Source of the DNA: Paramarasmius palmivorus
Lineage: Eukaryota > Basidiomycota > Agaricomycetes > Agaricales > Marasmiaceae
Assembly (NCBI GenBank): GCA_037176845.1
Contig: JAYKXP010000116.1
Location: forward strand, 62,001-126,000
DNA length: 64,000 bases
Direction of reading: 5' to 3'
The notes under the pieces are model-generated. The model saw nothing but the letters and a program-made list of their open reading frames with translations. It had not been told where the DNA came from and searched no databases. Below are positions 13,564 through 23,606 of this stretch, piece after piece (within the stretch, counting starts at the first letter, position 1; every line of letters starts with the position of its first letter). A program made the translations under genes and the position numbers.

Positions 13564-14493
13564 ATGTCCCACATCCACGGCTCGAACGACGTCGACAGCG
13601 ATAGCGACACCGCCTATGGATGGAACATTTCCAAGCTATGTGAGGCTGCCAACCACCTTCGACTCGCTCCGGAATATACGCCTTATTGCTGCGAACCCGA
13701 AGTTCACTCGGATATTGCTTTACCTCTTCCCCTTTACGAACCCGAATATAACTGGTACCTTTTTCTTACACCCACACCTCAACCATCTCTCAAGCCAGGC
13801 ATCTATCGTGACTTCCGGTGTCGTGTTTCCCTTGCCTCACTTGACCAGACACTAACACCACTCAGCGCCATCAAGAGCCAGTTCACGAACGTCTCTGCTC
13901 AAGAGGGAGATTGTATTTTCCGGGGAGCAGATACGCTGGAGGATGCTCGACGGATTTGGCGTAAGCAGTGTATCAGGCATCATCGTGAAGACCCACGCCA
14001 CCTAGCGGGGCAAGAGGCCCTCGACGATGCTGCATACTCCGCCGCCTCACAGGCCAAAGCCGCTCTGGTTTACGAGGAAATTGTCAGTGCATACCCCCAG
14101 TTCCGACCTCGACGACGCCGTCGAGACCATCACAACGACCAGTCCAGCTCTGTCTCGGCAAATTTAGGAGAGTGCTCGGTGCAGGCTCCTACATCCAATG
14201 CGGATTCGACCACCAGGGTCACTCGTTCTCAGTCAGCCTTGAGCGGATGGCATATCTATCTCGTTCATGCTAATGGTCAGAGGCGTCATCGTTCCCTGTA
14301 AGTTTCATATCAGGTTTACATTTCCTGCTTGTAACCGTTTCATCACAGAGAGTACGCACTTGCCTCATTACACTCACAAGGTAGTACGGCTCCGGCTAGG
14401 CTCGTCTTGGCACGAACAAATGACCGTGCCAGAGGTGTATTCGAGGCGGAAACAGGGATTAGGCAGGAAAACGTCGCCGCTAATACTTTATAG
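13564..14493 (+). CDS. Hypothetical protein with a possible RNase H1 N-terminal/viroplasmin-like fold
   Basis: Three exons are predicted, with introns at 13818-13865 (48 bp) and 14298-14348 (51 bp). After splicing, the segment WYLFL...KPGIYRDF...IKSQF...TLEDARRIW resembles the short PGIY...W...EEA..W pattern of RNase H1 N-terminal (viroplasmin-like) domains, which bind RNA-DNA hybrids. I infer this from the pattern only. The C-terminal part carries a basic patch (RPRRRRRDHH). The last exon, found by joining the donor at 14298 to the acceptor at 14348, adds 47 residues in frame. Without that splice the frame would stop at 14301. The function is unknown. Confidence 0.55.
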
Positions 14494-14744
14494 ATTTTGG
14501 AATTTGTATCACACATCTAATTGTATTACTACCTCACCCCAATGCAAAGGATGTGCAATTCATTCAAGCTGTGGGACCATAGCATACCCAAGGAAGACAC
14601 TATTCTACGTCGTCATCAGTGGCATCCCCTTCGTCCCCACGGTCAAACGGCACTCCATCATCTCTGACAAAGTGCTCATAGAAGTTGTTGATTTGCCTAA
14701 ACAACCAGTCAGTCCTAGCATTTCCTCTATTAGACACCGTACAC

Positions 14745-15244
14745 CTACGTGACGATCTCCTCAGCCTTCTCTTCCAAATTTTCTGCAGTGATCACCCCGT
14801 CCTCGTCCCAGACCACGACCAGCGGACCGATCCACGGGCGGCTCAAACCGTCGGTAAATCCTTCTAGCTCCCTGGTGATGCAAGAGTTTTCTGGGAATCC
14901 GTTGCTACCGGTTTGTTCAAAGTAAAACAGCCGGAAACTGTGCGGTGCTCCATCCGCGTGAATACCTTTGATTTGCGCAGACCCTTCGCCCTGGTCGTCA
15001 GGATCGAGCAATGGTCTGAAATCAAATCCCATGATTTTTCGACGCTCAAGCCTCACAATCCGTGGCTCATCGTCCACTGGGAAGTACAGAACAGGCTAGA
15101 ACACTGGTTATTATTTTTTTTTGAACGTTCACATTTGACTTTCCTTACCTTATAACAAGTTTCAAGCAGATAATCCATTCCTCGATGGCCGGTCACTCGA
15201 GGAACGGTCAATTGTTGCCTGATAGTCTGGCTTTCTGCATTCAT
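14745..15244 (-). CDS. Small hypothetical protein, two exons
   Basis: The start is at 15244, with a 53-bp intron at 15096-15148 (GTAAGG...CTAG). The joined protein has about 148 residues, with a VTGHRGMDYLLETCYK block before the intron and FRPLLDPDDQGEGSAQI...WIGPLVVVWDEDGV after it. Short proteins with this arrangement (an FxPLL..DPGEG-like motif, then WxGPxVVxxxD) are common, uncharacterised members of agaricomycete genomes as far as I recall. No signal peptide or membrane segment is visible. It is transcribed in the same direction as the next gene at 15353, with about 110 bp between them. Confidence 0.55.
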
Positions 15245-15352
15245 TGTGAGGGTACTTGGGCAAGAAAAGGGGCACCGATAAAACGCTGAACACGCGGAAT
15301 TTCCGGATGCCCTTAACTCGGTCTGCCATTCCTATCAGATCGGGCGGGAGTG

Positions 15353-15945
15353 TCATTGATAGACTACTATCTGATGCGATGGTTCAAAAAATTCACGATG
15401 AAATTTAACGACGGTACAAATCACGACTCCACACAAGAATATATCACTACAACTTGGCCCAATCTTGACGCCAGGGTCGTCTACAGTAAGGAAAAATTGC
15501 TCAGTAATAGGAGTGTGGATGACAGGAAGGAATACCCACTCTCCCCAACCGCACCCAGACTTCGCCAACTCATACTCCTCTTGTGGAGAAATGTGTCGCG
15601 GAAAACCCCAACCAGCCTCGCCGATGGCCTTCTTGGCGGCGATGTGTTCTTGAGGAGAGGGCCAACGACTGGTGCCTGTCTGGAAACCGTCACAAGTGCC
15701 GTAGCAAAGATGACCCCAAGGCGTGCATTGGCACGCCCACACCGGATCTGGGTACACCTTGGAGCTGGGATACCACAGCTCATTCGTGGGCTGGGATGTG
15801 CATGGTTAGTAAGTTATTAATGACAAGATAGTTTACACTCACGCAAGAGGGGAGGCACGGTTCGCCCCATCCAGGACATCTACACAACAACCACTTTCTG
15901 GGGGCTGGGCCCCAACGATAATCAACAACACCTTGGCCAGTCATA
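15353..15945 (-). CDS. Cysteine-rich protein with a duplicated CxCxxWGxxCxxxC motif
   Basis: Two exons, with an intron at 15791-15842 (52 bp, GTGAGT...CAG). Exon 1 encodes CRCPGWGEPCLPSC, and exon 2 opens with the closely similar CQCTPWGHLCYGTC. The intron thus falls between two copies of one motif. Four regularly spaced cysteines per copy could bind a metal or form two disulphides. There is no clear signal peptide at the chosen start, although an upstream exon cannot be excluded. The C-terminal 40 residues after SCSDIF are hydrophobic and may be an artefact of reading past a missed intron. I do not recognise the family. Confidence 0.5.
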
Positions 15946-17049
15946 TCCGCTGAAACAACAAAACTGATTGTGAGTATTATTACGAGACCTCATACTGAAG
16001 TATACTTGCTTTTAGAGACTTGAGTGACCGACCGACACAGAGGGGGATGAGGGGAGAAGACAAGAAAAATAAGAGCCACTCCGGTACGACACATGGACCG
16101 TGTGATATTTCCGCGAACAGGAGCAATTTGGATCCGGCCTAATATTTCTTTCCTCCTCATCACCAACGTCGCGAGTCATACCCCTTGGATCCTTCCTTTT
16201 CTTTTCTCAACAGTGTTGTAGGCAAGTGTTCCGTATTTTCGCCAAAATAAAACCAGACTGGTAATTTAGATCTCACAGCCCAATGGACGCTTTAAACCTC
16301 GCGCCTCGCAAGACTAGAGAGCAACATTGCCTAGAAGCCGAAACGTATTTGAAATGACTGTGGAAACCCGACAGGTGGGTAGCTATTAACTGCCCTGATT
16401 TTGACCATTCTAACCCCTTGCGACGCAGACCGATTCTACACCCTATGCGCGTCAGTAGCGAAGAATGGCTCCTGAGGTACTGGAGCGTTGCCAGAGATAC
16501 TCTCTGTCAATCGAGTCCCCATCTCGAACCACTCAATAAAACAGTCGCATGGATACCCTGGAAGTGTGTTAGGGGAGCAAGCAGCTTGACGGCTGGAGAT
16601 TCAGAGACTACAGAGAATGCTCTTGCCTTACCACGCCCGCGTTTGTAGCTGTAGCTTGAATACCACCTATCAATACATGTGAACTAAAGAATGTTGGACT
16701 GTAACTGTCTATGAGAATGCTCAATTAAGATAAATAGATCTCGAGCCTTGAAGCTTGAAGCATCGACCTTGCCGCCGTGACTGGTCTCGAAGCGCCCATT
16801 CAAGCGCGCAATTAGGCCTTCTTTTTGACTTGTACTGAAAGCTCTAATCGCCTGTATGCTTAACAGCGGGACATGCGCAATCTTTTAGCTCGTGCAGATT
16901 GAACAATATAATTTTTGAGGTACTTTCATTTGGTCAGAAAAGTGCCCCGAAATCATTGGAAGACATACATTTCGTCTATCAAGCGCTTGTTTCGTTCCTC
17001 ACGACCTTGATCATCTCTGCCGATCTCACTCTTCTTCTTTTCTCTATCC
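15946..17049. other. Intergenic, no supported gene
   Basis: Only short frames occur, such as 16418-16648 (76 codons) and a 24-codon frame from 16284. None has a recognisable motif or a convincing splice partner. Confidence 0.4.
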
Positions 17050-17848
17050 ATGCCTTGGGCCAAAGTACACAAGTCGACTGCCACCAGGAGAAAAGAGAAT
17101 CGAGAGAAGTCAGCTAGACACTATGCAAGGTCAATCGTTCACTCTGCTACTTTGTTATTGGTTCTCATTGGCGATCAATTGTTAGACATAGGGATGACAT
17201 TCTGGCTCGGAAAAAAGCAGCCCGAGAAAGGCAAGCCAAACAGGAGGCACTGCAGCAGTTACAAGCTTTCCTTACCGGGGTGATCTACATTTTGGATCTG
17301 ACGTGTGTATCGCAGGGAGAAACATCGCAAAAAGCGCCAGGAAGGAACGACAAGCGTAAACCAAAGGTATGTATTCGATTTCATCTCTGGCTTTGGCAGT
17401 GTCTAATCGCCCTGTTATCGTGTATGGCAGCGGGCTAGCATCTCAATTTTCTCGTCTGTCTGAGGCAGTGAAATGACATGTCGGCGGGGATCCCAGCAAC
17501 TTTCTGCGTCAGCTATACACACAATATACTGCGGTCAAACGATATGATGGCGGCGAGGACAGCCGACTGGTATTGGAAACTGCGGAATCCGCCATGAACA
17601 ATCTCCTCAATTCGTGCTATCAGCTGCAGGATGTCATTGTGCAAGAGCGGGGCGTTGGTATTGACTACTCCCGGACTCACGACCTTACCAAGCGTGTCAA
17701 ATGCATCAAGGACTGTATCGTTGACATGGAGATGGTGGCATTGGACCCAGATGATGATTTGGAGAATGCGTTTGTAGGCAAACGTTTGCAATTCCAGAAG
17801 CCCATCGTTCAACAATGGATGGATGGAACAGCGGCCGTTCCAGAGTAG
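17050..17848 (+). CDS. Small basic coiled-coil protein
   Basis: The start is at MPWAKVHK. Introns are predicted at about 17131-17190, 17281-17324, 17368-17431 and a short one of about 43 bp ending at 17499. The spliced N-terminus is strongly basic and helical (ARHYARHRDD, ARKKAARERQAK). The acidic C-terminal half runs from NFLRQLYTQY to the stop at 17848. The ARxYxxRH-type basic block recurs in the small proteins encoded at 52.5-53.1, 54.5 and 55.1-56.3 kb, all near KDZ transposases. A DNA- or RNA-binding accessory role is possible, but this is inference only. The last splice uses a GTCTGT donor, so that exon join is uncertain. Confidence 0.5.
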
Positions 17849-17977
17849 CTTTGAGTACAAACTCCGTAACTTAGGTTTTTGTAACGAAACTTATCTCCAA
17901 AACGATCTTCGGCAGAATAGAGATACATTGTCTCTCATACAACATCAGAACAACAACATAGGTAAAAGTGATACTAC

Positions 17978-20047
17978 TTAAGACGACGGCTTAGGAGTTG
18001 CTATAGCTGAATTCCCCTCACGCAACTGTTCCAGCGTGGAGAAGAGAGCCAGACCAGAGCTCCATCGGTCTTTGCCTTCAACCGCAATCTCTGCTCGACT
18101 TCTCATCTCTTGGTAAATCTTCTCCGGGGCAAAACCGTGCTCCACCCAGCGGAAAAGACCTCCAGCAGTGTACATGGCAAACGAATATTGTTTTTCCGTG
18201 GGGCCGATGGCTGTGTTGGAATGACAAACCATTGCGGATGGAATGAGGACTGTGGTGCCTGGCGGAAACTCGACGACGAGTTTGAGGTCCCAAATGACAA
18301 AATGACCACCCTTTTGCCAGTCGTAGTCACCAAGAGCAGTGATACCGCACCAGCCAAAGGCAAGGTTCTTGATGTCTCGATGCGGGTAACACAAAGTTCG
18401 AGGTCCGAAGTTGAGGGTGAAGGCGGAGAAGACACACTTCTCAAAGGGTAGATGTAGATCTGGGTGTTTCTTATGTAACGAAATGATTGTTCTTGCATAA
18501 TACAAGAACAGCCTCGGGGCCCAACCAAGCATCCCACCTGAAAGAGGTCAGATAGTTAATGAGGATCTATCAAAGGAAAAAGGACTTACATGACATGAAC
18601 CTTGCGAACCGTTGAAATACTCGGCTGTTTCGGACGGCGGTGATGACGGGCTCATTGGCTGGCAATACGCGCATCATTTGAGGTTCCTGCAGATGAACAG
18701 TAGGTGGTTACTAGTGGTTCTCCAGATTTGAAAGAGGCACTGAAATACCTTTTGACCGTTCCCAGTAGATGCTCCATAGGCCAAGGAGTTGTGAGCACCA
18801 CGCCGTGGATGACTGGCAGTGGGTCCCCCCAAGCCATTCTCCACGAGGAACTTTTGGGTTTTCGTAAGGCGCGGTGGAGTGAACTTGGCGACGGCTCCGA
18901 GTTCTTCAATCATGGCGTTGGCTGCTTGAACGTTTGCAGCCCAAGAGGGATCGTGTTGTGGTCCTGGAATAACCACACCCATCACTGCACCACCGGAGCT
19001 GGTAAGGGGTTGAGATGAACTGAAAATAGGTGTTTGGAAGTTAGCTCGGATAATAGAAGGCTGAGATATCACGAACCTGGGGTCGTGTGCGAGTTTGTTA
19101 AACTTGAATTCACCTTCAGGGTCTGTGAGCTCATTGAGGTTGTAGTCCCGTTTCTCGGGCAGGTTCTTTTCCAGACTGATGTACCCTGACTGAGCAGGAT
19201 GAAAGTCACGCATAGCGTGGAACGTTTGCTGAACGACTCGGGCGGCATTCAGAACAGCCGCTCGAAGGCTATGCTGAACCAGCACCTCTGGACTGCGGGA
19301 GAAGATGATGGATGGTTGAGAGCGCCGGGCGGTGCGTCTAGCACGCTTGCTTTTGACCTTGTCTCGAGCGATTTGAGCAGCGCTCCTCACTCGACGCTTA
19401 CCCCTTTCAGGTGAGAGCCTGGCGCAGGAGCTATCAGCAGTTGAAGGAGAAGGATGGTCTGATAAAGAGCTTGGTGCTGAGAGGGGCGAGGCTGGGGATG
19501 ATGAGTTGAGCTCTTCGACAGGCAAGTTGAGGATGCTGCTGGGTGGTGAAGTGGGAGGTGTAGAAGGTGGTGTAGAAAGAGGAGATTCGTTCTCCGGGTC
19601 TTCCGCTATCAAGAACGCTCATAGCAGCAGGGCTTCAAGCTCTTTATCGGCACCAGCAAGATAAGGCGAATAGGATTGACCGCTGCGAGTCTACATGATC
19701 AAACAACCGAAAGAAAACGGGATACGACGGCATACCTCTGAAGCTTCGTGAATTTTCCGTACAGCACCTACAGGGAGTGTTTAGATGTGTACACGGGCGG
19801 ATATGAATGACAGAACAGAGGGAGATTAATACGAGTGCTTGGATTCCCTGGCGAGGGTATCCATGCGGCGAAAATAAACTGTTGGAGGAGGCGAAAAAGG
19901 TGAAAAGAGGTGAAAATGAGTCGGAGTCCCTGGCAAGAGTCTCACAACTCAGTTAAAAGGAGAAATGAAAGGGGTGTGTTGATGTAAACTATAAAGTGGT
20001 GGATGCGAAGGAAAAGAACAGTGCTTACGTTCGTTTTGGGCCTCCAT
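17978..20047 (-). CDS. TET/JBP-type 2OG-Fe(II) dioxygenase
   Basis: TET/JBP enzymes oxidise 5-methylcytosine or thymine in DNA using Fe(II) and 2-oxoglutarate. Seven exons are inferred: 20029-20047, 19736-19767, 19654-19690, 19077-19615, 18749-19019, 18600-18686 and 17978-18537. The N-terminus is Ser/Pro-rich and then basic (VKSKRARRTARRSQ). The catalytic core in the last exon has PHRDIKNLAFGWC with the HxD iron ligands, GGHFVIWDLKL, FPPGTTVLIPSA, the distal His in CHSN, and AGGLFRWV, all hallmarks of the fungal family. At the position after the distal His where I expect Arg (RYSF-like) this protein reads KQYSF. The codon at 18188-18190 gives Gln, which could weaken 2OG binding. The gene is divergent from the CxC2 KDZ transposase, the arrangement known for fungal TET/JBP genes. 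The first three tiny exons are the least certain part. Confidence 0.88.
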
Positions 20048-20187
20048 TGACGTGCGTGGGTCCTGTCAAGTTTGTTGAACAAAATTCAATGAAAGGACCC
20101 GCGTAGTTTGCCTTTGTTTGTGGTATCACGGGGTCGTTATGACGTTTGACGTCTGGGCTTTTTATCTTGACCTTCTGTGACGCGTCC
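20048..20187. promoter_or_regulatory. Shared 140-bp divergent promoter of TET/JBP and CxC2 KDZ genes
   Basis: Only 140 bp separate the inferred start codon of the dioxygenase (minus strand, 20047) from that of the KDZ transposase (plus strand, 20188). Both genes must share this region as promoter and 5' leaders. I see no individual binding site I can name. Confidence 0.55.
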
Positions 20188-20374
20188 ATGAGCTCTTCCA
20201 AGATGAGAAAAAGCAAAACAAAGACTCCAAGTACCCCTTCAGTACAACGAATACGCGTCGAGAATGTTCACCGTACGCCAGCCTATCTCAAGGTGGAAGC
20301 GTTGACGCAGGATGGAAGACACGTTCGGCAGCGAGTTGTAAAAGTGTCTGGGCTTTCACCGACAAAGCGACGCA
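20188..20374 (+). pseudogene. CxC2-type KDZ transposase, part 1 of 3 (N-terminus)
   Basis: The ATG at 20188 begins a basic N-terminus (MSSSKMRKSKTKTPS...) typical of CxC2-associated KDZ transposases. The frame is open to 20374, where a Copia-like element is inserted. Reading on from 23976, after removing one copy of the short target duplication, continues the same frame (SPTKRR followed by VHSSS). The gene was therefore intact when the retroelement arrived. See the parts at 23976-25850 and 45147-46817. Confidence 0.75.
20370..20374. other. Target-site duplication of the Copia-like element (left)
   Basis: ACGCA directly precedes the 5' LTR, and ACGCG directly follows the 3' LTR at 23976-23980. 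Four of five bases match, which fits a 5-bp Copia-type duplication with one later change. Confidence 0.6.
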
Positions 20375-20743
20375 TGTTGGAATTCTAAATATAGATGTCA
20401 CTTGACATGTTATTTTCACTTCATTCCGCCTATGCCACAATTACTAAGAAAGCAGATATACATAGAACAGTAGTTTTAACCCACTTGTACCACCATCTAC
20501 TGACAGTTACTGACACTGACTGTGCAGTTATTTCTAGTTCACTTAGTATCTATTCTCGTACCTTTAGGATTATCTTTTATCCCCTACTCTTGTATAAAAG
20601 CTAGACAGAAAACCCTACATACAATTGAATCGAATCGAATCAGTTCATCTTGTGTTATCTCAACCCCTCTGGTCATCTGCTATCGTTTATTCGCGCTTAC
20701 CTGCGCTATCGCTGCTAACAGAGTTCAATCTAAAACTCTGACA
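20375..20743 (+). repeat. 5' LTR
   Basis: 369 bp, from TGTTGGAATTC to CTCTGACA. It contains a TATA box (TATAAAA, about 20593-20599) that probably drives the element's transcript. Confidence 0.92.
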
Positions 20744-20755
20744 GGTTATGGGCCC
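20744..20755 (+). other. Primer binding site, complementary to initiator tRNA-Met anticodon arm
   Basis: GGTTATGGGCCC follows the 5' LTR with no gap. It is complementary to the anticodon stem-loop of eukaryotic initiator tRNA-Met (GGGCCCAUAACC). That indicates priming by a tRNA fragment, as known for Drosophila copia, rather than by the tRNA 3' end. Confidence 0.8.
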
Positions 20756-20807
20756 CGGTCTATAAACCTTAGCCGAACCAGAGTAATACCGATTTCATAT
20801 TGGTATA

Positions 20808-20896
20808 GTGGCGAGTTTGGGACGCCGTAATATCCCCAAGGAACAAAGAACCAAGATCATACATCGAGTGGCGAGCAGGGACGCCGGAATATCCCC
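20808..20896 (+). repeat. Duplicated leader motif in the Copia-like element
   Basis: Two ~29-bp copies (20808-20837 and 20868-20896) share GTGGCGAG, GGGACGCCG and AATATCCCC. They lie in the untranslated leader between the primer binding site and gag. They might be a packaging or dimerisation signal; that is inference. Confidence 0.6.
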
Positions 20897-20927
20897 TACC
20901 CAAAGCAAAGGACTATTGGACTAGTGC

Positions 20928-23537
20928 ATGTCCGATAGAGGTAGCCGTTATCAATCCAGAAGCGGTACCCCAGTATCAGGAACGTTCGACCCAGAACAAA
21001 TATTACGAGGATCTAGGAACCCTAGCAGGAATCCTAGCAGGCAACCTACACCAGTAGGCAGTAGAACAGGCAGTCCATCGGGACAGCAACAGAGCATATC
21101 ATCACATCCATCGAGAAACCCATCGCGTATACCTTCTAGGAGACAGAGTCCAGTTGGAGGATTACACACGCCACCAGCATCTTCTGCACAACCCACACTT
21201 CGAACAGATTTAATCTGTGTTCATTGGCCACATCAGTTCAACGTTGACGAACTACGAGATTGTTATTTAAATCTCAACAAACGGAAGTGGGAACTTTGTG
21301 AAGAACAACCGTGTCCAAACAGAAGAAATCGAGTCAGGACTCCAAAAGAAGCGTTATTAGTTGGAAATTTTAGGGATTGTGACGATCAGAACGCAGAAGT
21401 AGTTCGAGGAAACGTCCTACGAACAGCAACACCCCAACCACAACCATTAGTATTCCCACCAGCAGGAACATCAGCTTCACAGGAAGAAACTGTTGAAGAA
21501 GAGATCGAACTTGGTGAAGAGTTCGAACAAGGATTAGGATTTGGTGAAGAATCCGATAAAGAAGAACAGGACCTAGAAAAGGACCAAGAGCAGGATAAAG
21601 AAGATTCAGAACAGGAATCAGAAGGTGATACTGATAAACCTGTATCTGACGAAGACAAAGGAACACCTGCCGACGAAGAGAAGGACGATCCACCAGAATC
21701 GCCCAGCATAGGTCCCAAACCCAAACCGAGAACACCATCTCCCAAGAGACCACCAAAGGAAGAATCATTTGATTCAGACGAAGAAGACGATATGGCGTCA
21801 AAAGCAATTAAGGCATTCGATAAAGTGCCGGAACTAAAGCATGATGGATCTAATTGGTCCATGTGGTCAACAAGGGTAGAAAGAGCTACCAGATCAGTTG
21901 GATACAAGAAATATCTGGAAAACGAACCAGAAACGGACAACGACAAGGAGGCAGATGCAGACGCAGATCTGTTAAATGCCATTATAGGAAAACTCCCGGA
22001 TACGATATTCAGGAGATACAAGTCAACGGAATTATCTCATAAACTATGGGAAGGATTAAAGAAGGACTACGACACGAAGAATCCTTTTACGGAAGCACAT
22101 TTGGAACGAAAACTCTACACCGCAACCTGTACCGACATTTCCAAGGTCAACAAGCACATTGATGATCTACTCGAGATCAGAAATGAATTGGAAGGATTAA
22201 AGATCAAAGTTTCGGATGATCAATTCAAGAACGCCCTCATAGCTTCAGTGCCAAACTCACTGACTGCAACAATCACTGCATTGGTTACTGTTTGTAAACA
22301 GAACAAGGAGGATTTGACAGTCGATGCACTCATCGCTGCAATTCGAGCAGAAGCCAGTGGGCAGACATTACGGAAACATCCAGAACGGGAAAAAGTCCAT
22401 TATTCCCGAGATCATTCCAATAATAGAGGCCGAGGATTTAATAGCCGAGGAAAAGGCCGGAGACAATTTAATGATCGTCAGGGCGGAGATAATAGAGATC
22501 GGAAGGAAATCACATGCTTCAGATGTCAAGGAAAAGGGCATATCGCCGCAGGATGTCGTTCAAAGCCGAAGTCCAGGAAATCAGATGATGAATCTGAAGA
22601 AGACAAGCCAGAGAAACCATGGAGAAAGGCAAAGGAAAAGAATCACAGTGCAAATGAAAGTGCTGTGAGAGCTGTAGAAAAGGAAATATGGGAAGAAGGC
22701 ACATGGTTAGCAAGGGAAATAAGGGCCGTAGAGGAATTTGTGCCATTCACTGAATGGACATATGAAGAAGAAGAACCCACAAATCCCGTGTCGACAGAGA
22801 CAAACCTGGAGCCATATCCCAAGGAAAGGAAAGAAACAGCATACATGGCCGTGGAAATGCACACCACGATGGCCACAATGGTTGATCTACAGAACCCGAT
22901 TGATAGCAAAGCGATCATATGCAGAGAAAATCAAATGGATTCTCAACAACGCCATCAAGAAGGCTATACAGGACAACCAAAGAATCAACCAGACACAGCT
23001 ACAGAGACCAAGGACCATGAAATTCATGGAGGACAGACATTCATGGAACACCATTGTTGCCAAATATGTCACAAATTTATCCAGCACATACTTATGGGGG
23101 AGAAATCACATCCAGAATGGCTGATGAAAGTCATAGGACAGAAGGATGAAACAAAGGAAATTACCCCAAGGGATGGAGAAATGGAACAGGAAAATGGAAC
23201 AGACCAGACATTGGCACACAAGGAGAACAAGACAGAGCTAGAAAGTCTTGAACCATTGCAGATATCACTCGTCGAGGGGGAGTACAAAAACTCGATCAAC
23301 GACATTTCAAAACAAGTCGCCGAGATGAATCTCAATGCAGGAAACAGGTCACCAAAGGAAAAACAAGTTGGACCTAAACAACTTGTAAACGTCAATCCAA
23401 CAGGAGAATATTCAGGAACGGTCAAAGAAGCGGAAGCGGAACCACCATATCACCAATACTACCACCGACAGAAGATTAAACACCGAGATCAACAGAACAC
23501 AGAACATTGCCACCGGATCACACATAGGAATCACTGA
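20928..23537 (+). CDS. gag: Gag polyprotein of the Copia-like element
   Basis: A single 869-codon frame. Residues ~1-290 are disordered and rich in Ser/Pro and then Glu/Asp. Residues ~300-480 form the Copia Gag domain (UBN2-like), with ELKHDGSNWSMWSTRVE at its start and SVPNSLTATITALV near its end. A basic Arg/Gly stretch follows. A CCHC zinc knuckle (C-x2-C-x4-H-x4-C, reading CFRCQGKGHIAAGC) lies at about residues 530-543 and would bind the element's RNA. The last ~320 residues are hydrophilic with no protease DSG or polymerase motif. The protein should assemble virus-like particles, but the element encodes no enzymes. Confidence 0.88.
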   Translation: MSDRGSRYQSRSGTPVSGTFDPEQILRGSRNPSRNPSRQPTPVGSRTGSPSGQQQSISSHPSRNPSRIPSRRQSPVGGLHTPPASSAQPTLRTDLICVHWPHQFNVDELRDCYLNLNKRKWELCEEQPCPNRRNRVRTPKEALLVGNFRDCDDQNAEVVRGNVLRTATPQPQPLVFPPAGTSASQEETVEEEIELGEEFEQGLGFGEESDKEEQDLEKDQEQDKEDSEQESEGDTDKPVSDEDKGTPADEEKDDPPESPSIGPKPKPRTPSPKRPPKEESFDSDEEDDMASKAIKAFDKVPELKHDGSNWSMWSTRVERATRSVGYKKYLENEPETDNDKEADADADLLNAIIGKLPDTIFRRYKSTELSHKLWEGLKKDYDTKNPFTEAHLERKLYTATCTDISKVNKHIDDLLEIRNELEGLKIKVSDDQFKNALIASVPNSLTATITALVTVCKQNKEDLTVDALIAAIRAEASGQTLRKHPEREKVHYSRDHSNNRGRGFNSRGKGRRQFNDRQGGDNRDRKEITCFRCQGKGHIAAGCRSKPKSRKSDDESEEDKPEKPWRKAKEKNHSANESAVRAVEKEIWEEGTWLAREIRAVEEFVPFTEWTYEEEEPTNPVSTETNLEPYPKERKETAYMAVEMHTTMATMVDLQNPIDSKAIICRENQMDSQQRHQEGYTGQPKNQPDTATETKDHEIHGGQTFMEHHCCQICHKFIQHILMGEKSHPEWLMKVIGQKDETKEITPRDGEMEQENGTDQTLAHKENKTELESLEPLQISLVEGEYKNSINDISKQVAEMNLNAGNRSPKEKQVGPKQLVNVNPTGEYSGTVKEAEAEPPYHQYYHRQKIKHRDQQNTEHCHRITHRNH

Positions 23538-23597
23538 ACAGAACACACGAACAAAGAATTAGAGTCAAACCCCGGATAATTCCATCATCCAAGGTTT

Positions 23598-23606
23598 GAG
23601 GGGGAG
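23598..23606 (+). other. Polypurine tract
   Basis: GAGGGGGAG ends directly at the first base of the 3' LTR, the expected position for plus-strand DNA priming. Confidence 0.85.

Noticed and set aside
16418..16648. 76-codon frame between genes
   Set aside because: No domain, no splice partner, and codon composition is not distinctive.
21370..22021. Minus-strand Ser/Leu-rich frames inside gag
   Set aside because: They are antisense shadows of the acidic Glu/Asp-rich part of Gag.
22880..23537. Possible decayed pol segment at the end of gag
   Set aside because: No protease DSG, integrase HHCC or reverse-transcriptase YxDD motif is visible in any frame, so the element was called gag-only rather than a broken gag-pol.
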